Source: Hexactinellida sp. DTS-2022 (taxonomy: Eukaryota; Porifera; Hexactinellida). Taken from it: 64,000 nt of DNA. Shown piece after piece: positions 53,383 to 64,000 of the stretch. The first letter of the stretch is position 1; each line of letters begins with the position of its first letter. The notes under the pieces were generated by a model. It had not been told where the DNA came from and made no database searches. It saw nothing but the letters and a program-made list of their open reading frames with translations. The position numbers and the translations under genes are program-made. The stretch spans positions 2,976,001 to 3,040,000 of the forward strand of contig JAPNXP010000013.1 of the NCBI GenBank assembly GCA_028753945.1. The letters are read 5' to 3'.

Positions 53383-54040
53383 ACAGCATCGAATGAAGGA
53401 ACTTTTAATATGATGGCCCGCATCAAGGACTGCAAAAGGTCTAGAATGCTAGATTCCAGATTTCGGGGTTAGGTGTATTGGGAGTAAACAGAGTAAGACT
53501 TTGATCGATGAGAATGCTTTAGTGGGTAGATTTGCAACAAAACCCCGTCGTATCACTCTTAACTAATATACTATTTATTGCTTCATACGTTATTATGATT
53601 TTTAGTTGCTCTTTGGATAAATTATAAATTTGGCGTATTTTATTTTATTACGGTATACATTATGTGGGTGGTCAGCCTTTTAACTGGGTGGTCGGCTGAC
53701 CACCCTTGTCGCCGCCACTGCTTTTAATTATATCAAATGTATAGTTCCATATGTGGTTTTGAGAATTCTAAAAATACAGCTAGTTTCACACTAAATACAT
53801 TGTATAAGCAGGGTTTCATTTAGGGGGGGGGCGGGAGGCATTTGACCCCCCCCCCCTTGGATCCTAAGTGCCTCACATTGGGATTTGAAAAATACATTGA
53901 TCAAAGCTGAAGCTGCCCCCCCCCCCCCTCATATTCCCAAAACTCTACTTGGCCCCCTTTGCCTAAATGTTTGGATGGAATACTGATAGGGAATCGTGGT
54001 TATTTTAAATTCAAATATATACAAAATGAGTAGGCTAAAT
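53383..54040. other. Spacer with decayed hAT ends
   Basis: GTGGTCAGCC/GGTCGGCTGACCACC near 53670 followed by GTCGCCGCCACTG at 53709 looks like an orphan right hAT end. G-run and C-run clusters lie at 53822-53935. No gene. Confidence 0.4.
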
Positions 54041-54382
54041 CATAGCATTCTATACATAAGGCAATGGCGCGCTTCTATATTTTTGGACCAGGGATTGGTT
54101 AGTTACTTAGAGAATCTACTATTACTATTGTGGTTATATCATGTTTATGCTGAATATTCCATTATAATATTTAGGTTTCTAATGCATAGTATTGCATACG
54201 ATTAGTTTAGACTATTTAGAATCAAATAAGAGACAGTTTAATGTATTTCTAAACACTTACAAGAAATGAAGAATAAAATAAATATCTATAATAATAAACA
54301 AGTAGTAACAAAGATGTAGTATGTAGTAAAATATACAAGTAGTATTGTCTTGAAATAGAAATTAGCGTTCCTTTGCCTAGCA

Positions 54383-54524
54383 GTGAGAGCTGCGTTCTTA
54401 ACTGGTTGGTGTCACCGCTCCTCGTCTCCTCGTCTAGTAGTTATAGTAAATCTGTGAGAGCTGCGTTCTTAACTGGTTGGTGTCACCGCTCCTCGTCTCC
54501 TCGTCTAGTTGTCATAGTAATGAT
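54383..54524. repeat. 71-bp direct tandem duplication
   Basis: Two copies beginning GTGAGAGCTGCGTTCTTAAC (54383 and 54454), nearly identical. They lie between the P-element end and its transposase 3' end. Confidence 0.9.
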
Positions 54525-55871
54525 GCAAACTTCTGAAGTATTATTAGTTGAATTTCTAGAAGGTTAAGAAGAATTAGGAAGAAAATTTCTGAAGTTTTGA
54601 ATTATCGCGACCAACTACAATGTTATTAAATTTTTTTACTTTCTTAGATAAAATGCAATTAGCCACTGTTGTTAACAATTTCTTAAGAATATTCCATTTT
54701 GATGCCATACATATACACCACCCCCTCCATATTTCACTGGAATTTCTTTCAATTTCGAGCAATGAAATGTCGACTAATTTTCTACGGCAAGGTCCCTCAT
54801 AAAATCGACGACTTAAATTAGGATGATTATCGATCTTAATAAATATTTCGTACATTGTTACGACAGATTGATAATCATTTTCTGATGGATATTTAAGGGA
54901 ACCTCTATCGAGCAGATTAATTAATGAAAACCCTGTATCGTTATTAATTTGAATATCTTTTGGAGAAGTCAAAAAATCATGGCAGACTGAACATTCAGAG
55001 GATTGTTTAAAATATGAAAACACTGCATACCCGGCAATATAGTTAAGGCATTCAATTTGAGAGTTATCAAATATAGGGTTAGTAATGTCAAACAACTCAT
55101 GTGTAAAATATTCTAAATCGATTTCTGAATGTCTTTCTTCGACATTATCATCAGCAAAACTTTTTTAAATATTCTTTAATACATATCGTATCGGTACCAG
55201 CTTGTTCAACAAATAGAAACTTAAGAAGGTTAGATAACTGAAGTTTACGCTCGCTTTCTAAAATTTGACAATATGATATGTTATAGTGGGACCCAGACAT
55301 TGGGCGATAAAGTCCAAAGTGATGTTCTAATGCGTCGTTTTGTATTCGGGATGTCAGCAAATATTCATAAACACATTCTAAGGTTAATCTATTAATTAAG
55401 AATGGAAGAGCCAGACAAGTGTGTCTGAAACTGGTAAACGTTTGAGGTGTAAGCTTACCCCTAGTTGATGGAATAGCTCTCCAACAATCTAGCCATTTAA
55501 CAACATTTTCCAAAAATACTAATCTCTCGTCGTTATAGTGGAGTGGGGCTAGATATGGATTATTGAAACGTATGTCTTTCCCGACCCAATTAACATTGAA
55601 GATGCTCCAGATATGATTTATGAAGTTAAGAAAATCAACAGTTTGAAGGGGGTTATCAATGTTAGCATGGTTAATGAAACTACAAAGACCTGCAGCTGTA
55701 GATTCATGAAAAATTCTCAAAGCCAAGTTCACATTCTGTCGCTCTAACTGAGATGGCCAACATGCTTTTGATGTTAATTTGGGGCCCTCTTGATGATATA
55801 AAATTTGTCAGCTTTGAACAAGGTCCGAAGATCGTCAAATGCTGCATAAGTCAGCATAACATATTGTAGGA

Positions 55872-56812
55872 CAGTGTTTCTCAACGTGGGCGATACCAGA
55901 GTCGAGGGGGGCGATAAAACGGTTAGGGGCGATTGGGGGGCGATAAGACTGTAAGGGGGCGATATACTTTGTGTAGGATTTACTTTAGCTAGAATCTAGA
56001 AATTTACATGTTCATCATTTCGGCTATTCTTGACCTAATTCAATCCCGATCTGAAAAATCTTGTATTTGGCACCATCAAGGGCCTCGATACTGGGGGATC
56101 CTCGACCCCCGAAGTCAATACATTCGTGCGAGAGCCTTATTTCTCTCCCCCAATATTTTGTGCATCTCATGTATTTATCTCCCCTGAAATCAATAATATA
56201 TTGTTGTCTTAAAATTATTTAGTTATACTCAATGTTATTTGATTTCTTCTCGCTCGCTGCGCTCGCTCGTTTGTAAAATCCAGGTATTCTTAGAATAAGA
56301 GGAAATCAATTAGTAATTTTATACAACTAAAAATCCCTGTGGTTCGCCCCCCGACCCAATCTGCTTTTTAAATCTACGCCCCTGGGCACCATGCCCAACT
56401 TTCACACTAAACATGGTTGTCAAATGTAAATATACCGTATTTCCCCGAATAAGCGCCTCGGCGCTTATTGATTTCATGGTTAAAATTTGCACTCATTTTT
56501 TCATGAAATTTCCAGAAAATAATATTAAGGTGCATTCTAATGGTTCCCAGCGAGAGTAAACATCCTATAATTGGCTAAATCACAACAATTCCATTGCAGT
56601 TATCATTTATTGGGAATAAATTTTAACATACAGATACCATTTTTATAGAGCCGGCGCTTTTTTAAGCCCAGGCGCTTATTCGGGGAAATACGGTTTATAG
56701 AATATCTGTCTTAGTTGCTTGGTTCTTTTTTATGTTACAATTGGAGGGGGGCGATAAGCACTGGCAGTATCCGCTAAGGGGGCGAACGACTGAAAAAGGT
56801 TGAGAAACACTG
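55872..56812. mobile_element. hAT (Charlie-like) element, target duplication TTGTAGGA
   Basis: Ends CAGTGTTTCTCAACGTGGGC and, reversed, CAGTGTTTCTCAACCTTTTT, flanked by TTGTAGGA (55864-55871 and 56813-56820). GGGGGGCGATAA words lie at both ends. It contains a CTCGCTCGCTGCGCTCGCTC palindrome near 56250 and another MITE. Confidence 0.95.
56435..56693. mobile_element. MITE with CCGTATTTCCCCGAATAAGC ends
   Basis: Inverted ends CCGTATTTCCCCGAATAAGC and GGCGCTTATTCGGGGAAATA closing with CGG. The left flank is TA and the right TT. It is similar to mariner-type MITE ends widespread in animals (recalled). Confidence 0.8.
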
Positions 56813-57346
56813 TTGTAGGATATCTAGACCCCGTCAGCTGGCTGGGATTCAAAATAATGTTGGCAGTAGGTATAGAAATTCTTAACTGATTGCAAGGTAG
56901 ATTTAGGGATTTTGATGATTCAATTGTACATTCATCAAACTTGGGATATATAAAAGTCGTTTCAAAATCTTTTAAATTCAGCCAATTATTACGAATTGAC
57001 TTGATAATATGAACAATGTCAAAAAATAATACAAGATTACGATCTGGATTACAAGGATGTACAACCTTAGGATGTAATGTTTTCCCGTCATCTGAAAATA
57101 ACTTATGAAGGTTAACATTTAACGGATAGTTGTCAGTACAAATAGCTTCGACAAAGAGACCACAAGTCTCGATATAAAATATAGCTTTGGTAATTATTGG
57201 TAAATAAGCAGCAGTAGAAGAACCAGGGATTGATACAGAAATTTTTCCTGGAGGGGGGAAAACTTTCCTCGAAAAAGACTGTTCCCTTGGATAAAGGAGC
57301 AGCATATACATGTATCTGCCAAAACTAATGTATTTAGTTGGCACAT

Positions 57347-57960
57347 GGCCTACTTAATATACGGCTATATATGTCGCCGAGAAGGCCATAAAACAAAGAG
57401 GCCAGTTTCTAATTTTCAAAATGGAGAATTGATCTTTATTCGAATAATTAGCAATGATAGAGCTGAAAAGTGTATTATAACTATATAGGAATATGGTATC
57501 CATGTATACATATCACCCTCCAGAAATGTGATATGTCATCATTTGATGACGTTATGGTTATTTTGGTTGCGAATTATCTTGTTTTTCTAGCATACTTTTA
57601 ACATAGTTAAACGCGTTATAAATGTTCAAAATTGGAACATGGGTATACCCAGAAGTAGTAGAATAAAATATATCGAAATTATAAATGGAATGTTGACACA
57701 TTCCTCGGTTGCCATGGAAAATGTATATTTCCTAAAATGTGCCATAACTCAAAAACTATGAATGTTATGTAAACTAGGCTGGTACTGATCTATCCGGAAT
57801 AGGTAACTTCCTATTCATCGATAATACATTTTATATGCCTAACTTCAATAATTTTTGAGATAATGAGATAATTAACACTTAATTAATTATTAGGTAATGA
57901 CTCACTATCTCAAAAATTATTGAAGTTAGGCATATAAAATGTATTATCGATGAATAGGAA
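57347..57960. repeat. Partial fold-back element
   Basis: Begins with the GGCCTACTTAATATACGGC end of the 52050 family, then carries the inner palindrome of the 22412/45655 family (ACATTCCTCGGTTGCCATGG; inner arms meeting near 57885). It breaks off at 57960, so it seems to be a hybrid or truncated copy. Confidence 0.65.
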
Positions 57961-58029
57961 AAATTATGAATCCTAAATTAGACCACAAATTTGTTCAAAA
58001 TATAATGTAAATAATCATCATTTTATCAA

Positions 58030-61000
58030 TCAATAGGCTATATAGCTAGTTCTGCGACACTCTCCTTCACATGCACAAAGAGCAGTGCATTGCAGATTAG
58101 CTCTTTTGCATTTGCATTGGCCACGACAACCTTTTTTGCAGCCACAACAGATCAGTTCATAACACGCTTTCGCTGCTTCGGGGAGAGTAGTCCAGTTTGG
58201 CTCATACAGTGCATCATCACTCTTAATCCACCCCCAGTTCTCGGGTGAAGGAAGTTCAGGAGCTAATTTCTGTGTCTGTCCCCATATGTGCCCACCTTGG
58301 TAGGCTGCTCTCTTGGTATGTTGCTCAAGTGCAGCATATGTGGGTGGGATGGCTCCTGGTGATCGTTTCTTGGGGAACAACTTTCTTCTGGATTCATTTA
58401 TGTCAGTACATGTGGTTGTGCGATCATACATGAGTATAACAAATCTTTCAATGATGCTCAAGCACTCAAATGACACATAGCTAGGAGCACAAACTAAACT
58501 AAGCAGGGCGTCAGTAAGCTGTGGAAAGGCCTTCCATTCTGCCCAGGCAGTTTTCTTACCATGTCCAACAAAACGACACCGTGTCACAACCAGTCAATGC
58601 GTGAAACATTGGAAGAGCACGTGAAGCTTCTTTTCCAAGAGCAGCACCTATTTTATGTGCAGCCAGAAAACGATACCGCTTTTCAGTTCCAAAGGCAACC
58701 CAGAGCTCAGATTGTGCTGGTAGTGTTTGTGAAACCATTATGGCAAAGACTACAACGTCTGTGTCTACTGTACGTATAAGTATTTTCTGGTGGTTTTCTG
58801 AGGCATGTGTTGCATGTAGCAGCAAGCGAGTATCTGCCTCTTCATGGAGGCATGGCATCAATGTTACTAGATCTTTTCGAGGAGGAAAGCACAAAACTTG
58901 CTCTTCATTAGTAACAATGATTTCTTTTTCTTGTTCCTGGATGGAGCTGATGACTGATTTCGATAGGAACTCCGAGAGTTCTTTTTTATTTTCATCTACA
59001 CGCAAAAAATCCTGCCAATTTCTTGGTATAGGTGCAGAGCCACTGACTCGTCTGCGCACACCTTTTCCACGTTTGGCTCTAGCAGTGCCTTTTAAGCTGT
59101 CATCAATATACCTGTCCCATAAAGATCAAGGCGTTTTACTCGTTCAAGTTGTGTTCTGACATAGGGAATGAAAACATGATGGGCATAATCATCTAATGTT
59201 TTTGTTGTCCCCGGTTTCAACATTTGCACTGTGACAGATGCATCAATTATTGTACAGGTTACATCAGGTGACTGGTCAACAGGTCCAGCAAGGGTTTCAA
59301 GGCAATCTAATAGATCACTCTTACAACCAAAGTAGAGGGTGCCTTCCTGAGATAGTGAAGGTGGCCAAGCTGTGTTCTCATAACGAAAAAATCATCTAGT
59401 TTTCCGTCTCGAGTCTGGCAAGCAATGTACATTCGTGAAAAAAGCTCCAGGTCTCCTTTCATTGAGGTTATTCTTTGCTTGTTCTTCACCTTTGATCCAG
59501 ACTTTACAAAAAGAGGAAATTTGTTGCGAGAAATTACATCACCTATGTGTTTACTTCTGTCAATGAAGCGTTCTCTGATGAAATTCTCAAACTGTTTTTT
59601 GCCAACCTCATGTGCATTTTGCACTGTCTTCACTGAAATTTGATTAGCAATTTCCTTAGTATCAAGGACGATTAAGTCAATACTTTCCTCTAAGAAGGGG
59701 TTTCCAAGTTCCTCTATAATTGCTGCAAGAGACTGCACATCCTTAGCAAATTCATTTTGAACACTGGGTGTTATGTCATGATGGCTGTGGTCGTCTTTTG
59801 TAAACTGTGTTTGGTCTTCAAATTCTGTAATTATACTGGAAACCTCTGGCCCAGAAATCATCCAGCGACGAAGGGCACTTGGATTGTCTGTCAGACCAAT
59901 AGCTCCTCCATCACCTTTGATGAAGGCATTATTTTGCTCATGAGCATGATCTATTGCAATGCACGAAAATGAACGCAGGGTTTTTCTGACAGTAAATTTT
60001 CCTTCTGCAAATACCTTTGCTATATTTGGGTGTTTGAATTCAAGTTGACACATATCTCTCAAATGTACAGATATGCACCTAGCATAGTTGGTATGGTCTA
60101 AAGCAAAAAACCACGGTACTAATTCAGTAAGGGCATCAATGTACATATCGAAGTTCGACTCTCTTATTGAACGTACGAAAACGAGCATACACAGCTCCAA
60201 TTCAAGAACAGTTGTCCAATATTTGAACTGTGGACATACTGCTGATCTTTCATTGCACCAAGCCTCAAATTTCATAGGCACATTTTCACTTTCTGTCGCC
60301 TCACTACAGTACTGCTGATAGGATTGGTTATTGAACAAAATACAGAGTGGACGCTGTGATCTGATGTGCGTGCAACATGAGCTCCTCGAAGGAACGATTC
60401 TGCAATTCCACTGGTAGCAATGTTTGCTTGTTCTAAAGCCTGTGTCCATCCACTACCCCGTAACCAGTCTCCAAGTGTTTTTAAGACTGCCATTTCAATA
60501 TGGAGGCCACCAAAATGAACTACATATTTATCTTCTCCATACTCTGTAGGCCATGTCCATTGAATTTGCTTTGCAATTGTGAAGAGGGGTTAATCAAGAA
60601 TGATTACTGGTGTTTGCCCAGGATTTAGATGTCCTATAGAAGATTTGATAATATCCATTGAATGCTTTATCATTGATACTGTGTGGGCATTTTCATGGAA
60701 GAGGGGCAATAGTGCCGTAGTGGTTATGGCTTGCTCCTTTTCAGGCTGGCGATTTGCATGAAATGCAGCCCATAATACATGTATATTATAATTTTTCTCC
60801 ATGCTCTTATCTTCTAAAAATTTCCTTGTGTTATTCAGCCACCGGTATTCATCCTCCATTTGCTTTTGTACTCCTCGTCTTTCAATAGAGAGTGATTCAT
60901 CTGAAGGTACCAACGACCCTTTGATACCTACTTCCACAGATGGACAATCTGTGTAATAGTGTGGCAAATCTCTGATTGCTTTTGTCCTTGTTTCCCCAAT

Positions 61001-62136
61001 AATTATTATACTACGGTCAATACCTTCCCCAGCAGAACTAGGATGCTGGAACAAGGAGATCGAAGTTCCATGAAATGAATCCTTAGAAGTTGTTGAAGAC
61101 GGATTGTGGTCAATGTTGTCAACTGCAGCAGATGTAAATACTTTTCCACGAAACTTTGGTGGACAGACCACCTTTTCCCTTTCAAAGCGCTCACATACTC
61201 CATTTCCCAGTTGGATGGAGAGAAGAACACTCTATCATAGGAAATACTAAGTCCAAGGTGATGCAACCGATCAACAAGCTCTCTCTTACGATGTGTGCAT
61301 GCAACATCAATCCAATATATGTTGGAAGAGGTGTTTCCTGGTTTATGTTGTGCCTAACTGATGTCACCATTCCTGTGTGTTTACGTTTGTGCATGACACT
61401 GTTATACCTTAGCAGCTGTGCAATAGCAAGTGACGCAGGTGTTAGAGAGCTGTGAGTCTGATCCTTGATACTAGGTCCCTACAATATCAATGATACTAAA
61501 GCAAGTAGTGTGCTTGGGACTGATTTTTATTGACATTTATCATTAAATGTTCCATCAAATGGTTTACTTGCTCAAACAAATGTTTGCGAATAATTGCTGC
61601 TGCTCTCGCAAGATGAATCCCATCACTGTCACTGTCCTGCTGACAGACTTTAGCCAATGCTTCTCCTATGACGACCTATGTTTTGGGCTCTCATGCCTGG
61701 AAAGTGAGCTAAGATACGTTGCTTTAGTCGTGTAGTGTGAGTTCTCTGATTCATTTGAACACCAAACTGTTCCATTCTTGCATTATAAAGATTCGCTAGA
61801 TCATATAGTTTGAAGACTGGTGTAACATTTTCCTGAATTCGTGTTTCTTCAATGTACATTAACAAGTTCTGCAAAGGCTAACCCGGAAAACACTTGATCT
61901 TGATCACTTTCAGTTCCCTTACATTTTTCAGCTGCCCTTGCTTTGTTGTACAATGCAGCCAAACATTTGGCATGATATTTGCATTCAAGAGCAATCATAT
62001 CTCCATTACTGAGTTTGCCAAGTAGTCTTGTGCCTTCAATGATGGCTGCACTTTTACGCACACGTCTGTCCAGTTCTAGAGTGGATGCTTCATGGAGTTC
62101 AGATGAACCACCCGGATGCCCACAGAAGAAACACAA
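58030..62136 (-). pseudogene. Large transposon protein with PIN/XPG-like region and CXC cluster (possibly Academ)
   Basis: Pieces run on the minus strand from 62136 to 58030: a zinc-binding-like start CFFCGHPGGSSELHEAS; EETPLPTYIGLM-like and GLSISYDRV blocks (61200-61400); PPKFRGKVFTSAAVDNIDHN (61160); HFGGLHIEMAVLKTLGDWLR (60500); DHAHEQNNAFIKGDGGAIGL (about 59910); a nuclease-like segment EADTRLLLHATHA, RTVDTDVVVFAIMV, FHALTGCDTVSF (58560-58870); and a C-terminal cysteine cluster CGCKKGCRGQCKCKR. Together these would exceed 1200 residues. The acidic EADTR...DTDV spacing resembles FEN1/XPG-type nucleases, which points to an Academ-type transposon; that assignment is tentative. At least four frameshifts (near 58560, 59120, 60450, 61650) and a stop near 60590 break it. 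Confidence 0.6.
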
Positions 62137-62457
62137 GTCAACACCAATTTCAGAAATGTCAAACGATCTTGATCTGGTACGCTTACAACACCTGCTGTAT
62201 CCTTACTATCAGCTTCCAAATGTATTATTTAGGTATAGGAAGTCGGCTATTCTGAACATTTTTACTGTTGGAAGCTAAGTTCTATCTAGTACAGAAATGA
62301 GTTAGCCATTTGGTTCCAATTATGTCCATATATGGTCATATGACTAATAATTCGGCTACATACCTTATTATAGGAAATTTCCTATAATAAAGTATTTTAT
62401 TAACATCGTTTCCAAATGCATTAGCTAGGTATTTGAAGGCCTTTATCCTACGTACTA
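62137..62457. other. Spacer with a collapsed MITE
   Basis: Contains the 30-bp palindrome at 62363-62392. Otherwise AT-rich, without a gene. Confidence 0.5.
62363..62392. repeat. Two MITE terminal repeats fused head to head
   Basis: CCTTATTATAGGAAA directly followed by TTTCCTATAATAAAG, with TA on each side. These are the two ends of the 41242 MITE family without any interior. Confidence 0.85.
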
Positions 62458-62721
62458 ATGGCCAAAATATTTAAACTTGTGGATGCAACACAGTCATCCA
62501 CATTCCAATCCACTACATTTCAAACTAACTGGAATCTTTGTGTTATATGTCAATATGACAAAAATGAACCATTTCAATGTCCCAGTCACTCAACACAACT
62601 TGACAAGCTGTCTGGATACAAATCACTGGCTGAAAATATAATCAGATTTCATGAACTAGGAGAACTGCCAAGAACTTTGCAGTTAGCAAGATTAGAAAGC
62701 AATACAAGGTTCATTAGCTGA
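62458..62721 (+). pseudogene. N-terminal zinc-binding fragment of a transposon protein
   Basis: 87 codons with CVICQYDKNEPFQCP (a CxxC...C pattern) followed by GYKSLAENIIRFHELGELPR. Similar openings occur, from memory, in invertebrate proteins of the kind broken at 58030-62136, so this may be the start of a second, oppositely oriented copy. The frame stops at 62721 and nothing recognisable follows. Confidence 0.45.
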
Positions 62722-62894
62722 GTATTAGTCATATTACCAATTTACCATATATGGGCATTAAAATGGCACAATTGGAACCATAGAGGTATAATTCTAGGTG
62801 CCTCCCGATCTTAAATAATTATATATACAATTTTCTAGTTGCACAACAAATTTGATGCTTTTATCACTAAATGCACAATTGTTAAGCTAATCCG

Positions 62895-63345
62895 CCCCAC
62901 TATTCACCTTTAAGAGGGGAATTTATGTTGAACAGTTTCCAAATTTGAAGAAGCATTTCAACAAAGTTGTGTGTATTGTTTCGGTCTTCTTGGTTACAGA
63001 GTTCATTCTGTAACTTCAGAGCTGCAACAGTTAATTCGTTGAATACTTTCAAAACAAGTTTCACATTTTGGCGCTCAATAGCAGAAGGATAACGAGCTTT
63101 GATAGTCAAGCTAGGAGCTAACTTAGCTAAGGATTCTTTCTCTAAATTATAGAGGAGACGCACAACACTAAAAGATGCAGCGTAAACTTGAACAGGATAC
63201 ACAAAATAATCCAGCTTAATGTTCTGAAAGTTGGGAAAGTGAAAGGTTTTCCGAATATCTTTCTGATTCAACCAGTTTTTTCGAATACTTTAAAAAATGT
63301 GCACAAAGTCAAAAGTAACATAGAGTTTTCTTTTATTATCAGCAG
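62895..63345 (-). pseudogene. Third P-element transposase fragment
   Basis: On the minus strand FDFVHIF (near 63320) and WLNQKDIRKTFHFPNF (63265) precede ASFSVVRLLYNLEKESLAKL and ERQNVKLVLKVFNELTVAAL (about 63080). This is the same central region seen in the other two P copies, so it is a third and distinct family member. One stop interrupts the helix after FVHIF. Both flanks are lost. Confidence 0.8.
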
Positions 63346-64000
63346 TGTTCGGAAAAAACCGCCCTTTTCTAGAAAAGACCGGGGCAGGTGGAAAAAACCG
63401 CCCTTTTCTGGACTTTTCTGGGATTCATCTTGCGAGAGCAGCAGCAATTATTCGCAAACATTTGTTTGAGCAAGTAAACCATTTACTGGCCCACGCATGA
63501 TTAATATATTTCGGTGACAGTGCGGTTACTATTTTACTGTCTATAGTAAGTAAATGCATATGCCACAATTTGATATCTTTCATATGGTCAGATTACTTTT
63601 AAATGATTATTTGGTATCGAAGAATTCCTGTATACCACACTTATCAGCGTTCACCTAGCACCTTTGGTACTTCGTATTAGTAAACATATCATATACGTAT
63701 ATCAGACTTATTATCAGTGTATTCAGTGGTTAATCCACTAACCATAGTTTAACATTAGGGACGTGACCCACTCTCAAAAGTCCCAATTTAACAATCGGTG
63801 GACTAGAAGTGTAGAATCTCATTAGAAAATTTGTCTCTTGCATAAAGAAGCATACCATAGATGGGCATGCAGTGTTGCCATATATGGTCATAAATGTTTT
63901 TTTCCAAATTTAGTGCCCTTTTCCGGGGGGGAATCCTTATATAGAGCTGAGCTTTGTAGAGTTCAGATTTTTTCCCATACTAAAAGCCCAGGCTTACTTT
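63346..64000. other. Right edge, short repeats only
   Basis: GGAAAAAACCGCCCTTTTCT occurs twice within 63353-63415 and may be a decayed hAT end. The word CATATATGGTCATA(A) at 63885 also occurs near 62325. No gene. Confidence 0.4.

Larger units (their letters stand above)
54574..57240 (-). pseudogene. P-element transposase, N-terminally truncated and interrupted
   Basis: Minus strand. Near 57170 it reads GLFVEAICTDNYPLNVNLHK, then LFFDIVHIIKSIRNNWLNL (about 57000). A 941-bp MITE (55872-56812) is followed by NLALRIFHESTAAGL (55720), DALEHHFGLYRPMSG (about 55310), LNYIAGYAVFSYFKQSSECS (about 55010) and SLKYPSENDYQSV (54890). The two frames after the MITE are long (193 and 173 codons), separated by one stop near 55150. 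The THAP domain and the first catalytic Asp block are missing. It is less decayed than the copy at 41122. Confidence 0.85.
54041..57346 (-). mobile_element. Second P-superfamily element, truncated
   Basis: The left end CATAGCATTCTATACATAAG with GGACCAGGGATTGGTTAG inside matches the terminal repeat at 41122. The preceding heptamer is GCTAAAT, but no right end was found; the element is cut at 57347 by a fold-back repeat. Its transposase lies on the minus strand. Confidence 0.75.

Noticed and set aside
54383-54524. Hammerhead ribozyme tandem (retrozyme-like)
   Set aside because: The tandem 71-bp copies suggested this, but no CTGANGA...GAAA core is present on either strand.
58245-59159. Plus-strand frames over the PIN/CXC gene
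   Set aside because: They are antisense to conserved blocks and have no independent motif.

Overview
This window looks like AT-rich nuclear DNA from an animal, most likely an aquatic invertebrate. Nothing in it fixes the phylum. The evidence is spliceosomal introns, a full-length nucleoporin gene, THAP/P-superfamily transposons, several hAT lineages, PIF/Harbinger, Tc1/mariner, Helitron and Ginger-type DNA transposons, and no bacterial-style operons or ribosome-binding sites. Only one ordinary host gene is visible, a single-exon NUP85 at 38873-40831. Almost everything else is mobile DNA, much of it nested.

Region by region. At 1-8.4 kb a PIF/Harbinger relic (transposase tail plus Myb/SANT-like protein) exists in two inverted copies; it was hit by a 2.4 kb hAT element carrying a second hAT, and its Myb gene by a GATTAC-rich hAT element carrying a mariner-type MITE. 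At 8.4-17.5 kb there are MITEs and a tandem duplication of about 2 kb whose two copies act as each other's empty sites, proving four insertions: a CGTATAATG-array element, an array element with AACACGAAC repeats nearby, a Tc1/mariner MITE and an IS630-like transposon with a nonsense mutation. At 19.8-21.7 kb five elements are nested. At 22.4-31.0 kb a fold-back element (7-bp target duplication) holds a complete 7.6 kb Ginger-like transposon with 146-bp terminal inverted repeats, a GGCC target duplication and a 10-12 exon gene, open throughout, that joins a retroviral-type integrase to an OTU cysteine protease. At 31.6-38 kb lie hAT, Helitron and SWIM/C48/PHD relics. At 41-45 kb and 54-57 kb are two P-superfamily elements with related ends, and a third fragment lies at 63 kb. 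At 58-62 kb is a large broken gene with a PIN/XPG-like region and a CXC cysteine cluster, possibly Academ.

The strongest candidates for something new are (1) the Ginger-like element, whose 3' half also carries a small coiled-coil gene and a conspicuously structured RNA-like segment; (2) a recurring architecture in which hAT-like elements with 8-bp target duplications have interiors made of short tandem repeats that continue their own terminal repeats; and (3) a set of fold-back elements and P elements that share an unusual 7-bp target duplication. All calls are by eye: no database search, splice evidence or folding calculation was available.
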